A DNA stretch of 64,000 nt from positions 248,001 to 312,000 of the forward strand of contig JAYQVH010000002.1 of NCBI GenBank assembly GCA_038148375.1, given 5' to 3'. The position numbers and the translations under genes are program-made. Shown here one piece after another: positions 1 to 8,400 of this stretch (its first letter is position 1; every line of letters starts with the position of its first letter). Below the pieces are notes generated by a model. The model was given only the letters and a program-made list of their open reading frames with translations. It did no database searches and had not been told where the DNA came from. This stretch comes from CAWUEX02 sp038148375. Lineage in GTDB: Bacteria > Pseudomonadota > Alphaproteobacteria > Rhodospirillales > Rhodospirillaceae.

Positions 1-767
1 TCTTCCCCGATAATCACGTCCACATCGTTTGTTTCAGCAACGCTGGCGTTGTCCCGAGCGGCATCGCTCACGAGCGCATGGACATCCAGTTGTTCGGACT
101 TGAACTCCATGCGTCCGGCTTCGATTTTCTCCAGGTCGAGGATGTCGTTTATGAGCCGGACCAAGCGGTCGCTGTTCGAGTGCGCGATATCGATCATGCC
201 CTTGACGTCACCGGCGACCTCGCCCATCGCTCCGCTCTTGATCAGCCCTAATGAGCCCATGATCGACGTCAGCGGCGTTCTCAGCTCGTGACTGACAACT
301 GATATAAACTCCTGTTTCATGCGGTCGACTTCGCGCTGTTCGGTGACATCGCGATTGACGGAAATGCGTCCAACGAGCCGGCCGCGGTCGTCAAACATGC
401 TGCTTGTGGTGTTGTCGAAGATTCGGACCGCGCCGTCTTTGCGGCGGACCTTAAATTCGTGGCGCCATACACCACCGCTGCCCGTCACGCTGCGGGCATC
501 GGTTTGCACCGAGTACCGCTGTGCCTCGGTGTCGGCGACCATCAGGTCCATGACGGTCATGCCGATCAGCTCATTGCGCGGATAGCCGGTCAGATCTTCC
601 GCCGCGGAATTGCATGCGTCTATCTTGCCGTTGGAATTTGTAATGATGACGGCGTCGGCGATGTTGTCCATCACCCAGGCTTGACGCTTGAGGCGTTCCT
701 CGGCGTCTTTGCGCTCCGAGACGTCACGCACCACGCTGGTGAACAAAGTCTCTCCTTCGGTCTGTAC
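1..767 (-). pseudogene. C-terminal part of a PAS sensor histidine kinase, downstream of an in-frame stop; runs off the window
   Basis: Reading the minus strand from base 767 to base 1 in the frame of the upstream gene gives an uninterrupted kinase sequence. It begins with the tail of a PAS domain (TSVVRDVSERKDAEERL), then a second PAS domain (ADAVIITNSNGKIDACN, later FDDRGRLVGRISVNRDVTEQ) and a HisKA domain with the phospho-acceptor box SVVSHELRTPLTSIMGSL. It leaves the window before the ATPase domain. This is the continuation of the gene at 768..1757, separated from it only by one TAG codon (768-770). It would be the catalytic half of a membrane-bound sensor kinase. With the stop in place it would need its own internal start (for example an ATG just before DNIADAV), which would give a soluble PAS-HisKA protein without its sensor. 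I saw no other stop or frameshift. Confidence 0.8.
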
Positions 768-1757
768 CTACGAAAAAGACACTTCCATCGGAAACTCTTC
801 GCCGGACTTGCGCTTCCCGGTGATGTCGCGATTGGTCATATGCGGAGCGTTGTTGCCGTCAAGCAGCAACTGCTTGAAGGTTTGCGTCCGGCCGCGCTGA
901 TCTCCCCGCGGCAGCAAAACCCAGAAGTTCTTTCCCTGCAATTCGGCAGACGTGTATCCGAAGATCAATTCGGCCGCGTCATTGATAGACGTGATGCAGC
1001 CATACTCGTCGATTGTGACGATGCCGTCCGCCAGCGTTGCCAGAATGGACGAAAGCCGGTTTTCTTTTTGATCCAGTTCGGCCGTCAGATCGTTCGCGCG
1101 CGCCGTATTGAATTTGATCCGCTGCACGATCGGCCGGAACAGAAACACTCCAAGCGCGGCGAGCATCGCCAGTTGCAGCGCGACAAGGAAATATTCTGTC
1201 CGGGCGAATGTTTCCCGTTCCGCATTCGCGAGCAGTTCAAACTCGGTCACCGCCGCATCGAGAGACGTCAGCAGAGGGCCCTTTGCCTCGGCAAGGATCG
1301 TTTTCAGGAGGATATCTACATCCTCACCGTTGAGCGCCGGTGCGCCGGCCAGTTCCAATGCTGCACCGGTAAAGGCGCGCACGCGCGTATCCAGATTGTG
1401 TGGCGCTTCAAAATAGAGCGATCGCGAGTCTTCCGGCAGCGCTTTCAATATGCCCAGGCTTGGATCGCCGTTGAGCAGGGCCTCGTGCTGCGCGAGCATG
1501 AGACGCGCGGTGCTCTCAAGTTGTCGAGCGGTCTCGACGTCACCGCTGGCGACATAAGTGCGCGCAAACAGCGCGATGCGCTGCGACAGCATACGCTGGC
1601 GGCCACTGACATTAATGACGGCTGCGCTAATGCGCTGCTCACCCGTCGCCAGCGCCAAATAAACGCCGGAACCGGCCACCACGGCGGCAATGAAAATCAG
1701 CGCACTGATGTATGCGATGGTTAACGTCTGAAAGGTTCTGTCTTGGTGCGTGGCCAT
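768..1757 (-). CDS. Sensor half of a PilJ/NarX-type PAS histidine kinase, ended by a premature TAG
   Basis: The 329-residue product has a short cytoplasmic start, a membrane segment near residues 12-35, a periplasmic region and a second membrane segment near 187-207, then a PAS domain. Just after the first membrane segment is the motif SGRQRMLSQR (51-60), the P-box signature of the type IV pilus/NarX-like methyl-accepting N-terminal domain, known for nitrate/nitrite sensing in NarX; the ligand here is unknown. Translation stops at TAG (768-770) in the middle of the PAS C-terminal strand (MEVSFS, stop, VQTEGETLFTSVVRDVSERK), yet the frame continues into a second PAS and HisKA domain. So this is the front half of a split kinase gene. 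As written it would be a membrane sensor without output. The ATG at 1757 is preceded by a weak AGGTAG ribosome site. Confidence 0.8.
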   Translation of the reverse strand: MATHQDRTFQTLTIAYISALIFIAAVVAGSGVYLALATGEQRISAAVINVSGRQRMLSQRIALFARTYVASGDVETARQLESTARLMLAQHEALLNGDPSLGILKALPEDSRSLYFEAPHNLDTRVRAFTGAALELAGAPALNGEDVDILLKTILAEAKGPLLTSLDAAVTEFELLANAERETFARTEYFLVALQLAMLAALGVFLFRPIVQRIKFNTARANDLTAELDQKENRLSSILATLADGIVTIDEYGCITSINDAAELIFGYTSAELQGKNFWVLLPRGDQRGRTQTFKQLLLDGNNAPHMTNRDITGKRKSGEEFPMEVSFS

Positions 1758-1937
1758 TCTACCTCGCGATTGCGCAGCGCGATTGTTGGCGCAGATGCCT
1801 GATCACGCAAGAGTCCGTGGGTTGGACCACGCAAAACCGCATTTTACTTGGGGCTGTGAAACTTCCAGATCGTGGACGGCAATTCCTGGGCTCCTCAAGA
1901 ACGCGGCCCGCCGATGGGGGGTCGGCAGGCCGCTGGG

Positions 1938-1953
1938 ACGTGGGTACCCACGT
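1938..1953. repeat. Perfect 16-bp palindrome upstream of the sensor kinase
   Basis: ACGTGGGTACCCACGT is self-complementary over all 16 bases. It lies about 180 bp upstream of the kinase start and about 90 bp past the stop of the DUF6491 gene on the same strand, in the otherwise featureless 1758-2046 gap. It could be an operator for a dimeric regulator or part of a weak terminator, but no U-run follows on either strand. The function is a guess. Confidence 0.35.
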
Positions 1954-2046
1954 ATCCTGACGCGCTGACGGGGAGGGGATCGCGCCAGGATTTAACAGGT
2001 ATATGGGTGGCGGCTGGGCCTATGCCAAGGGGTCAGATCCGCAGGA

Positions 2047-2559
2047 TTAGTCCTGAATGTCGCCTGCCGTCTCGCGCTTTTCCCTGAGCGTGCGGCCGCG
2101 GCCTTGGGCCAACAAGCGTTCCAGGCCCTCTTCGCTCAGCTTGGTGATTGAGCCGATCGGGCATCTGTCCGGCAATCCGCCGCCGCTGGTCACCAGCACC
2201 GAATCACCGCCAAACCCGCACAGGCGGCCGTCGTTGGAGGTAAAGCCGATGGTGTGGGCAAAACGCAGGTTCATGCACGGACGGTCGAGTTGAATATGAT
2301 AGGGATGTTTGCGGCTGGGCGCCCAGACGATGAGATTGTGGCGGTTGAGCGGCTTCCAGTCGTAGAGGGTGCGGAAAAAGATGCACTGATTGGTGGTGTC
2401 GGGCAGGCGATCCGGATACTGCTCGAGAATATACCCGTCATCGTTCGCGGTTTTGGGCACGCTGTTTTGCGCCAGCGCACCAGCGCTCATCGCAACAGCA
2501 AGCACTGCCGCCGCGGCGAGGGTCTTCCAGTTCGAAATAAGGTCTGAGGCTCTGATCAC
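2047..2559 (-). CDS. DUF6491 family secreted protein
   Basis: A 170-residue protein with an N-terminal signal peptide (hydrophobic stretch TLAAAAVLAVAMSAGALA, cleavage near ALAQ). The mature part shows the DUF6491 pattern: a Cys near the front (TNQCIFF), WKPLNRHNLIVWAP, a PCMNLRFAHTIGF segment, then LCGFGGDSVLV and RCPIGSI. The Cys residues are probably disulfide-bonded in the periplasm. DUF6491 proteins are small exported proteins of unknown role in Proteobacteria. The start is uncertain: a GTG at 2559 sits 7 bases after an AAAGG ribosome site, while a TTG at 2565 would add two residues. It lies upstream of mipA/ompV on the same strand but is separated from it by about 160 bp without a clear terminator. 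Confidence 0.75.
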   Translation of the reverse strand: MIRASDLISNWKTLAAAAVLAVAMSAGALAQNSVPKTANDDGYILEQYPDRLPDTTNQCIFFRTLYDWKPLNRHNLIVWAPSRKHPYHIQLDRPCMNLRFAHTIGFTSNDGRLCGFGGDSVLVTSGGGLPDRCPIGSITKLSEEGLERLLAQGRGRTLREKRETAGDIQD

Positions 2560-2724
2560 ATCCAACCTTTGGTGCGGGCGGTAACGACCCCGCGTTCGTC
2601 TCTCCGTGAGTGTCCTAGATTACTGAAAAATGTGGAATTTGTTGGGCAAAGCGACGGTTTTTCCAAGGTTCCCCGGCAGGTGTGACATGAGGGACACAAC
2701 GCCGCAGTCGGCTTGGGGCTTGGC

Positions 2725-3606
2725 TTAGAACGTGTAAATCGCAAAAACACCCGCGGTGAACTGGTTCGACGACCCCTGAACCGAGACAATGGGGCTGTCC
2801 TTCGCGTCACTGAGAATCTTCTCGTAGCCGGCGGAGCCCAGCAGCGACCACTGATCCGAAATAAAGTAATTGGCGCCCAAGCTGATGCCGATGTCTTTGA
2901 GGCCCGAGCCGGCGTCAAAGGCCGCCAGACCGGACGCCAGCGCCTGTGCCGCGTTCACCGTGAAGTATGAGTCCATGTATTTGTTGTTCGCCCAGGTCAT
3001 CTGGCCGGTGCTGGTAATCGTCAGCTTGTCGTCGCGGTAAATCGCCACCGACAGATCGCCGATCACGGTCATGCCCTTATGGCCGCTGAGGACGTCCTGG
3101 CGGAACCGCACGCGCGCCCGTGCGGGGCCTGCGGTGTAACTGGCGAACAGGCCGAGTTCCAGGCTGGTGCCGACGTTGCCGAGGCCGGCCAGGTCGGGGC
3201 TGTCGGTCTCATCGCGGCCGAAGTCGAGGCGCAGCAGCGGACCGGCCTTGAAGTTCTCGGACTGGAAAATACTGTCGCGGCCAAACACGTTGACGCGGAC
3301 GCGGTTGTTGTCGACTTGAACCAAGTCCCGGTAGCGGAAAGAGATCACCGGTGCCGCCCGGACTTTGTAGTCGTCCAACCCTTGATAAGCTGGAGAGATG
3401 ACCGGGCCGAGGCCGATGCGGATGTTGGTGACGCCGGGCAGAAGCACGTCAGTGACGTCGCTCATGGTGTCGGTGACGTTTGTGAGCAGGCCGTCGAGGG
3501 ACTGCGCCCGCGCCGGTCCGGGTGAAATAAGTCCCGTACACACCCACGCGGCCGCACCGGCGGCGACCATCCACGCTTTGCCGGAAACGCTGTTCAGAAA
3601 CTGCAT
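2725..3606 (-). CDS. MipA/OmpV family outer-membrane protein
   Basis: The product is 293 residues from the ATG at 3606, which opens a normal signal peptide (GKAWMVAAGAAAWVCTGL). A longer open frame reaches 3768, but those extra residues are Arg/Pro-rich, lack a signal and run into the neighbouring gene, so I chose the internal start. The mature part has MipA/OmpV hallmarks: GLGPVISPAYQG near the front, repeated amphipathic beta strands (RVRVNVFGRDSIF, LLRLDFGRDETDSPDLAGLG), SLGANYFISDQWSLLGSAGYEKIL, and a C-terminal Phe (VFAIYTF) typical of BAM-inserted barrels. MipA links MltA and PBP1B in E. coli; OmpV-like members are of mixed function. No mltA or pbp gene is nearby, so the name is by family only. 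Confidence 0.85.
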   Translation of the reverse strand: MQFLNSVSGKAWMVAAGAAAWVCTGLISPGPARAQSLDGLLTNVTDTMSDVTDVLLPGVTNIRIGLGPVISPAYQGLDDYKVRAAPVISFRYRDLVQVDNNRVRVNVFGRDSIFQSENFKAGPLLRLDFGRDETDSPDLAGLGNVGTSLELGLFASYTAGPARARVRFRQDVLSGHKGMTVIGDLSVAIYRDDKLTITSTGQMTWANNKYMDSYFTVNAAQALASGLAAFDAGSGLKDIGISLGANYFISDQWSLLGSAGYEKILSDAKDSPIVSVQGSSNQFTAGVFAIYTF

Positions 3607-3688
3607 CGAAAACCCCGACAATCTACCGTATCCCCGCCGCCGGGAATCATACGGGAAAAGGCGAGTCCCGTACAGCCGCAGCGGGCGC

Positions 3689-4216
3689 TCAGGACTCCCG
3701 GCGTGCCTTGAGGCGTGCGCCCAGTTTGGCCAGCGCGCGCCGCACGGGTTCAGAGTCCACGGCCGCAAGGTCGCGTTCGATGCGCTCGGCCTCGCCTTCG
3801 TTGAGCGGCTGGGATCGCGGCGGTTTGGGGCGTTGCGGCACCAGTGACAGCGGACCTTGGCTGACCGTCAGCTTGGTAATCGCGCCGGGCCCCAGATACG
3901 CATTGACCCGATCCACGATCTGCGGCGTTTGCGGCTGGATCATCGCCGCCGCCGCGCCGCTCGACACGCGCAGGTGCAAGGTCGCGCCGTGCCCGCTTCG
4001 GTCGCGCTGAAGTTTCTCCGGCATGGACACCCCCGCCAGCGACGGTCCGACGATGTCCGCCCACCGTCCAAAGATCTGGGCCGCGCCCTGTCCCTGACGG
4101 CCGAGCACGGGGCGCGCCACCCGTTCGGTCAGCGCCGCCATGCCGAGCAGGCCGCGGGAGATGCGTTCTTCGCCCGGCTGCTTTGCGCGCGCTTTCTTTT
4201 TGTCGGTGGAGTTCAT
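3689..4216 (-). CDS. DUF721/DciA-like protein
   Basis: A 175-residue basic protein with the DUF721 core: QIFGRWADIVGPSLAGVSMPEKLQ followed by LHLRVSSGAAAAMIQPQTPQIVDRVNAYLGPGAITKLTV. The DUF721 domain is shared with DciA, the ancestral loader of the replicative helicase DnaB in bacteria without DnaC; in Alphaproteobacteria such proteins often stand next to mutY. Here it is divergently arranged with mutY. An upstream in-frame ATG at 4255 would overlap the mutY start; the ATG at 4216 leaves a short intergenic space and starts the typical Lys-rich head (MNSTDKKKARAK), so I prefer it. The C-terminal third is Pro/Arg-rich and probably disordered. Helicase loading is inferred from family, not shown. 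Confidence 0.8.
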   Translation of the reverse strand: MNSTDKKKARAKQPGEERISRGLLGMAALTERVARPVLGRQGQGAAQIFGRWADIVGPSLAGVSMPEKLQRDRSGHGATLHLRVSSGAAAAMIQPQTPQIVDRVNAYLGPGAITKLTVSQGPLSLVPQRPKPPRSQPLNEGEAERIERDLAAVDSEPVRRALAKLGARLKARRES

Positions 4217-4253
4217 AGGGTCAGCATAGCCGAAACGCTCACCTCGCGTCTTC

Positions 4254-5354
4254 ATGCCGCGTTCTCATATTGTGTCCCATCCCGTGCCTTCACCGAATTC
4301 CCGCAGCCTGCTGACCTGGTACGACCGCCACCGCCGCCGTCTGCCATGGCGCGCGCTGCCGGGCGAGACCGCTGATCCCTATGCGGTGTGGCTGAGCGAG
4401 ATCATGTTGCAGCAGACCACCGTCGCCGCCGTGAAACCGTATTTCGAGCGTTTCCTCGCGCGCTGGCCCAGGGTGCAGGACCTCGCCGCCGCCGCGCTCG
4501 ATGATGTGCTGACCGAATGGGCGGGGCTCGGGTATTACGCCCGCGCGCGCAATTTGCACGCCTGCGCCAAAGCTGTCGCCGAAGATCACGCCGGTGTGTT
4601 TCCCGATACTGAAGCAGGCTTACTCGAACTGCCGGGTATCGGGCCGTACACCGCAGCCGCCATCGCCGCGATCGCGTTTGACCGCCGCGCTGTCGTCGTC
4701 GACGGCAACGTCGAGCGCGTGATGACGCGGCTTTACGAAATCGGCACGCCCTTGCCGGCGGCTAAACCCGAGATCAAGGCGCGCGCGGCGGCGCTGACCC
4801 CGAAGTCCCGTCCCGGCGACTATGCGCAGGCGGTGATGGACCTGGGCGCAACCGTGTGCACGCCGAAGTCGCCGTCGTGCGTGCTGTGCCCCTGGTCACG
4901 AAGCTGCGCGGCGCGCGCGTCCGGCACCATGGCCGACTATCCGCGCAAGGCGCAGAAGAAAGCCAAGCCGACGCGGCGCGGCACCTGTTTCTGGCTGACC
5001 CGTCCCGACGGCGCCATCCTGTTGCGCCGGCGTCCCGCCAAAGGGCTGCTCGGCGGCATGATGGAAATCCCTTCGACCGAGTGGCAGGCCGCCGCTCCGG
5101 ATGCGGATCTGGCCCGCACGGCGGCGCCGGTCGCGGCCTCGCGCTGGCGCGCGCTGCCGGGCCAGGTGTCCCACACCTTCACTCACTTTCATCTGGAACT
5201 GGCCGTGCTCACGGCGCCGGTGACCGCCAAAACCGCGGCAGCGGCGGGCAAAGACCCGGATTTGGTGTGGGCCCATCTCGACGAGCTCGACGGTTATGCC
5301 CTGCCGTCGGTCATGCGCAAGGTGGTCAAGCATGCCCTGAAAGTGGGATATTAG
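4254..5354 (+). CDS. mutY: A/G-specific adenine DNA glycosylase MutY
   Basis: The 366-residue protein removes adenine mispaired with 8-oxoguanine. All key features are present: the catalytic Glu in SEIMLQQTTV (Glu49), the helix-hairpin-helix LPGIGPYTA (126-134), the catalytic Asp150 in VVDGNVERV, and the iron-sulfur cluster ligands with the exact C-x6-C-x2-C-x5-C spacing (Cys202, 209, 212, 218). The C-terminal half is the NUDIX-like 8-oxoG recognition domain (GAILLRRRPAKGLLGGMMEIP; then VSHTFTHFHLEL). Length is normal for the family. The gene is divergent from the DUF721 gene and only about 35 bp ahead of the maeB remnant. No disruption is visible, in contrast to its neighbour. Confidence 0.96.
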   Translation: MPRSHIVSHPVPSPNSRSLLTWYDRHRRRLPWRALPGETADPYAVWLSEIMLQQTTVAAVKPYFERFLARWPRVQDLAAAALDDVLTEWAGLGYYARARNLHACAKAVAEDHAGVFPDTEAGLLELPGIGPYTAAAIAAIAFDRRAVVVDGNVERVMTRLYEIGTPLPAAKPEIKARAAALTPKSRPGDYAQAVMDLGATVCTPKSPSCVLCPWSRSCAARASGTMADYPRKAQKKAKPTRRGTCFWLTRPDGAILLRRRPAKGLLGGMMEIPSTEWQAAAPDADLARTAAPVAASRWRALPGQVSHTFTHFHLELAVLTAPVTAKTAAAAGKDPDLVWAHLDELDGYALPSVMRKVVKHALKVGY

Positions 5355-5388
5355 GGGCGGAAGTTAGTTTCGCGGGGAAGGGGACCCT

Positions 5389-6286
5389 ATGTCGACCGAT
5401 CAAGCAGCAGACGCAAAAGAGAAGTTGCGCAACGACGCGCTGCATTACCACCGCTATCCCCAACCCGGAAAGCTCGAGGTCGTCGCCACCAAGCCGCTCG
5501 CCAATCAACGCGATCTGGCGCTGGCCTATTCGCCGGGCGTGGCCGCCGCCTGCGATGCCATCGTCGCTGATCCGCTCGAAGCCGCCACCGTCACCGGGCG
5601 CGGCAATCTCGTCGCCGTGGTGTCGAATGGCACGGCCGTGCTCGGCCTTGGTGCCATCGTTGTCGCCGCGGCGGTGGTCAACGCCCTGTCGCTGGTGCGC
5701 AAGAAGATCGACAAAGTCAAACTGGTCTCCACCGGCGGCGGCGCGGCCGGCATCGCGTGCCTCAATCAGTTGCTCGCCCTTGGGCTCAAGCGCGAGAATG
5801 TCATTCTGTCCGACCATAAAGGCGTGGTGTTCAAGGGCCGCACCGAAGACATGACCGACCAGAAGGCGGAGTATGCCGCCGACACCAAGGCGCGCACGCT
5901 GGCCGAAGCCATCAAGGATGCCGACGTGTTTCTCGGCCTGTCGGCGCCCGGCATTCTCACCGGCGACATGGTCAAATCCATGGCCAAGACGCCGATCATT
6001 CTGGCGCTGGCCAATCCTGAACCGGAAATCCGGCCAGAGGTCGCCCGTGAAGCGGCGCCGGATGCGATCATCGCCACCGGGCGCTCCGACTATCCCAACC
6101 AGGTCAACAACGTCCTGTGTTTTCCGTTCATCTTCCGGGCCGCGCTCGATGTCGGGGCCACCGATATCAACGAGGAGATGAAGGTCGCCTGCGTCAATGC
6201 CGTCGGTGACCTCACGCTGGCTGGTCAACTTGGCCGCGCTCGCCGTGATCGATGCGCAGGTGCGCGCGCGCCGCGCGATCCGATGA
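5389..6286 (+). pseudogene. maeB: NADP-malic enzyme (maeB), degraded by two internal deletions
   Basis: The first about 75 residues match MaeB (LAYSPGVAAACDAIVADPLEA, GNLVAVVSNGTAVLGLGAI), then the sequence jumps straight to VVAAAVVNAL. In intact MaeB about 85 residues lie between these points, carrying the catalytic Lys segment (EGKGVLFKKFAGID) and metal-binding motifs (NLEDIKAPECF, HDDQHGTA); all are missing. The NAD domain continues normally to RSDYPNQVNNVLCFPFIFRAALDVGA and INEEMKVACVNAV. There the phosphotransacetylase-like C-terminal domain (about 400 residues) is gone: shifting to the +2 frame restores the extreme MaeB C-terminus (SVTSRWLVNLAALAVIDAQ) ending at TGA 6284-6286. Read without the shift, an open frame runs to 6309 (306 residues) but has no sensible C-terminus. 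Intact MaeB is about 760 residues. It cannot be an active malic enzyme. Confidence 0.85.
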
Positions 6287-6328
6287 CCCCGCGCCACGCG
6301 TTTAGATGAACGCCGGGCGCGAGATTGG

Positions 6329-7900
6329 ATGGACGTGAAACACTCATTCGTTGCCGCTGCTACGGCGCTCTGGCTGACGCCGGCAATTGCCCAGTCCGAA
6401 CTGGTGCGCGGCAACGTCATGGATCCGGCCAGCCTCGATCCGCAGCGCATGAACACGCTCTATGAAAGCAACATCGCTCTCGATCTGTTCGAAGGTCTGA
6501 CCACACCCGATGCAAACGGCGATCCGGTGCCGGGCGTTGCGCACAGCTGGACGGTCTCGGACGACGGCCTGACCTGGACGTTCACGCTGCGCGAAAACCT
6601 TGTCTGGTCCGACGGCAAAGCGCTGACCGCCGAAGATGTGGTGCAGTCGTTCCGGCGTCTGATGAACCCGGCGACGGCCTCGCAGTTTCCCTACCTCTTA
6701 TACGGTGTGAAGAACGCCGAAGCGGTCAACACCGGCTCGGCCCCGGTTGACACGCTCGGTGTCAGCGCACCCGATGAGCGCACGGTCGTCATCGCGCTCG
6801 GCGATCCCGTACCCAATCTAGCGGAGCTGTTGTCAAATGCCTTCGGTGCCATTGTGCCCGTGCACGTGATTGAGCAGCACGGGCGCACCTGGACCGCGCC
6901 GGACACCATCGTCTCCAACGGCGCCTATATATTAAGTGACTGGCGGCCGCAGGACCGCGTCGTGCTCACCCGTAATCCCGCCTTCCACGCGGCGGATTCG
7001 GTCGCGGTCGAGCGCATCGTCTATCTGCCGACCGAGGACCAGACCGCCGCGCTGGCCCGCTTCCGCTCCGGCGAACTCGACACCTCCATCGACTTCCCGA
7101 CCGCGCGTACCGACTGGCTGCGCGAAAACCTGCCTGCGGAAACCAAAGTCACGCCTGCGCTCGCGACGTTCTATCTCACCTTCAACACTCAGCGCTCTGG
7201 TCTCAGCGATGCCCGCGTGCGCCGCGCACTGTCACTCGCCATCGACCGCGCCACCCTGGCCAACCGCGTGCTGCGCGCCGGAGAGCGCGCCGCGGTCGGC
7301 TTCGTACCGCCGGGAACGTCGAGCTATCGCTCCCCCGCCGGCGATGTGCCCGATGCGGCCGTGGCCCGCGCTGAAGCCGCCGCGTTGCTCGCCGAAGCCG
7401 GCTACGGTCCGGATAATCCGCTGCGGGTTTCGCTGAGTTTGTCGTCGGCGGAGGACCGCCGCCGCGTTGCCGCCGCCATTGCTGCCATGTGGCAGCCGCT
7501 TGGTGTCGCGTTGACCATCGATAACACTCAAGGCCGCGTTCTGTTCGCGCGCCTGCGCACCGGCGATTTCGACATCGGCTATGCCGCCTGGGTCGCCGAT
7601 GTCAACGACGCGGGAAACTTTCTCGCCATCCTGCACAGCCAGGCCGTGAACTCGAACTACGCCCGCTACGCCAACCCGGATTACGACGCCCTGCTCGACC
7701 GCGCCGCCGCCACTGCCGATGCGGCCGACCGCGCTGGTCTGCTGGCCGAAGCCGAGGCCGTCATGCTCGCCGATGCGCCCGTCGCGCCGCTGTACACCGG
7801 CGTCAGCAAGCATCTCGTCGCCGCACGTGTGTCGGGCTGGAGGGCCAATCTGCGCGACGTTCACCTCAGCCGCTACCTGGATAATTCCGCCGTCCCATAA
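6329..7900 (+). CDS. Peptide/oligopeptide ABC transporter substrate-binding protein (SBP_bac_5)
   Basis: A 523-residue periplasmic solute-binding protein of the OppA/DppA family. It has a short signal peptide (SFVAAATALWLTPAIAQ) and the family sequence order: PASLDPQRMNTLYESNIALDLFEGLTT, SWTVSDDGLTWTFTLRENLVWSDGKALTAEDVVQSF, then the middle-domain YLPTEDQTAALARFRSGELD and the RRALSLAIDRATLANRVL segment. Length is typical. No permease or ATPase gene accompanies it, so it is an orphan binding protein that must use a transporter encoded elsewhere, or serves as a receptor. It starts about 40 bp after the maeB remnant. The ligand is not predictable from the sequence; oligopeptides are the usual family substrate. 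Confidence 0.9.
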   Translation: MDVKHSFVAAATALWLTPAIAQSELVRGNVMDPASLDPQRMNTLYESNIALDLFEGLTTPDANGDPVPGVAHSWTVSDDGLTWTFTLRENLVWSDGKALTAEDVVQSFRRLMNPATASQFPYLLYGVKNAEAVNTGSAPVDTLGVSAPDERTVVIALGDPVPNLAELLSNAFGAIVPVHVIEQHGRTWTAPDTIVSNGAYILSDWRPQDRVVLTRNPAFHAADSVAVERIVYLPTEDQTAALARFRSGELDTSIDFPTARTDWLRENLPAETKVTPALATFYLTFNTQRSGLSDARVRRALSLAIDRATLANRVLRAGERAAVGFVPPGTSSYRSPAGDVPDAAVARAEAAALLAEAGYGPDNPLRVSLSLSSAEDRRRVAAAIAAMWQPLGVALTIDNTQGRVLFARLRTGDFDIGYAAWVADVNDAGNFLAILHSQAVNSNYARYANPDYDALLDRAAATADAADRAGLLAEAEAVMLADAPVAPLYTGVSKHLVAARVSGWRANLRDVHLSRYLDNSAVP

Positions 7901-7981
7901 CGCGCCCGATTGACGGACCGAATTTCCCCGCTGCATATTGGTCCTGCACGTTATACGCGTGAAGGAGAAGGCTAGAGGCAG

Positions 7982-8353
7982 ATGTCGGACTCTCAACTCA
8001 AGACCCAGAAATTTACCGCGGGCCACGTGCTGTTTAAGCAGGGCGACATCGCCCAAAGCTGTTTTCTGGTGCGCGACGGTGTCATCGCGCTGAGCCGGGC
8101 CGACACCAAGGGCAACGACAAGCGATTCGCCACCATCACCAAGGGGGAGATCATCGGCGAGATGTCGATGATCGGCGGCACGCCGCGTACCGCCACCGCC
8201 ACCGTCACCAAGGATTGCGAACTCGCTGAAATCTCGCGCGAGGAATTCGAAGGCCAGATCGAACGCCTCAATCCGTTCATGCGCCGCCTCATCAAGTTGA
8301 TTGTTCAGCGCTTACGCGATACCACGGTGGACCTCGTGCGCGGCGACAGCTGA
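7982..8353 (+). CDS. Stand-alone cyclic-nucleotide-binding domain protein
   Basis: A 123-residue protein that is essentially one Crp-type cNMP-binding beta barrel: FTAGHVLFKQGDIAQSCFLVRDGVIAL at the front and the phosphate-binding cassette GEIIGEMSMIGGTPRTATATV in the middle, with the Arg-Thr-Ala pattern that contacts the cyclic phosphate. The C-terminal helix (MRRLIKLIVQRLRDTT) resembles the Crp dimerisation helix, but there is no DNA-binding domain, so it is not a transcription factor by itself. It probably works as a sensor subunit or protein-protein switch. A good ribosome site (AAGGAGAAGG) precedes the ATG. It is followed at 47 bp by acuI in the same direction; co-transcription is possible. 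Confidence 0.85.
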   Translation: MSDSQLKTQKFTAGHVLFKQGDIAQSCFLVRDGVIALSRADTKGNDKRFATITKGEIIGEMSMIGGTPRTATATVTKDCELAEISREEFEGQIERLNPFMRRLIKLIVQRLRDTTVDLVRGDS

Positions 8354-8400
8354 CGCCGCGCACCGCACGACGCAAAAGATAAAACCGAAAGGGAGAGCGC

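Noticed and set aside
459..1724. 421-residue plus-strand open frame over the kinase
   Set aside because: The minus strand has PilJ-type, PAS and HisKA motifs; the plus frame is a shadow made longer by GC bias.
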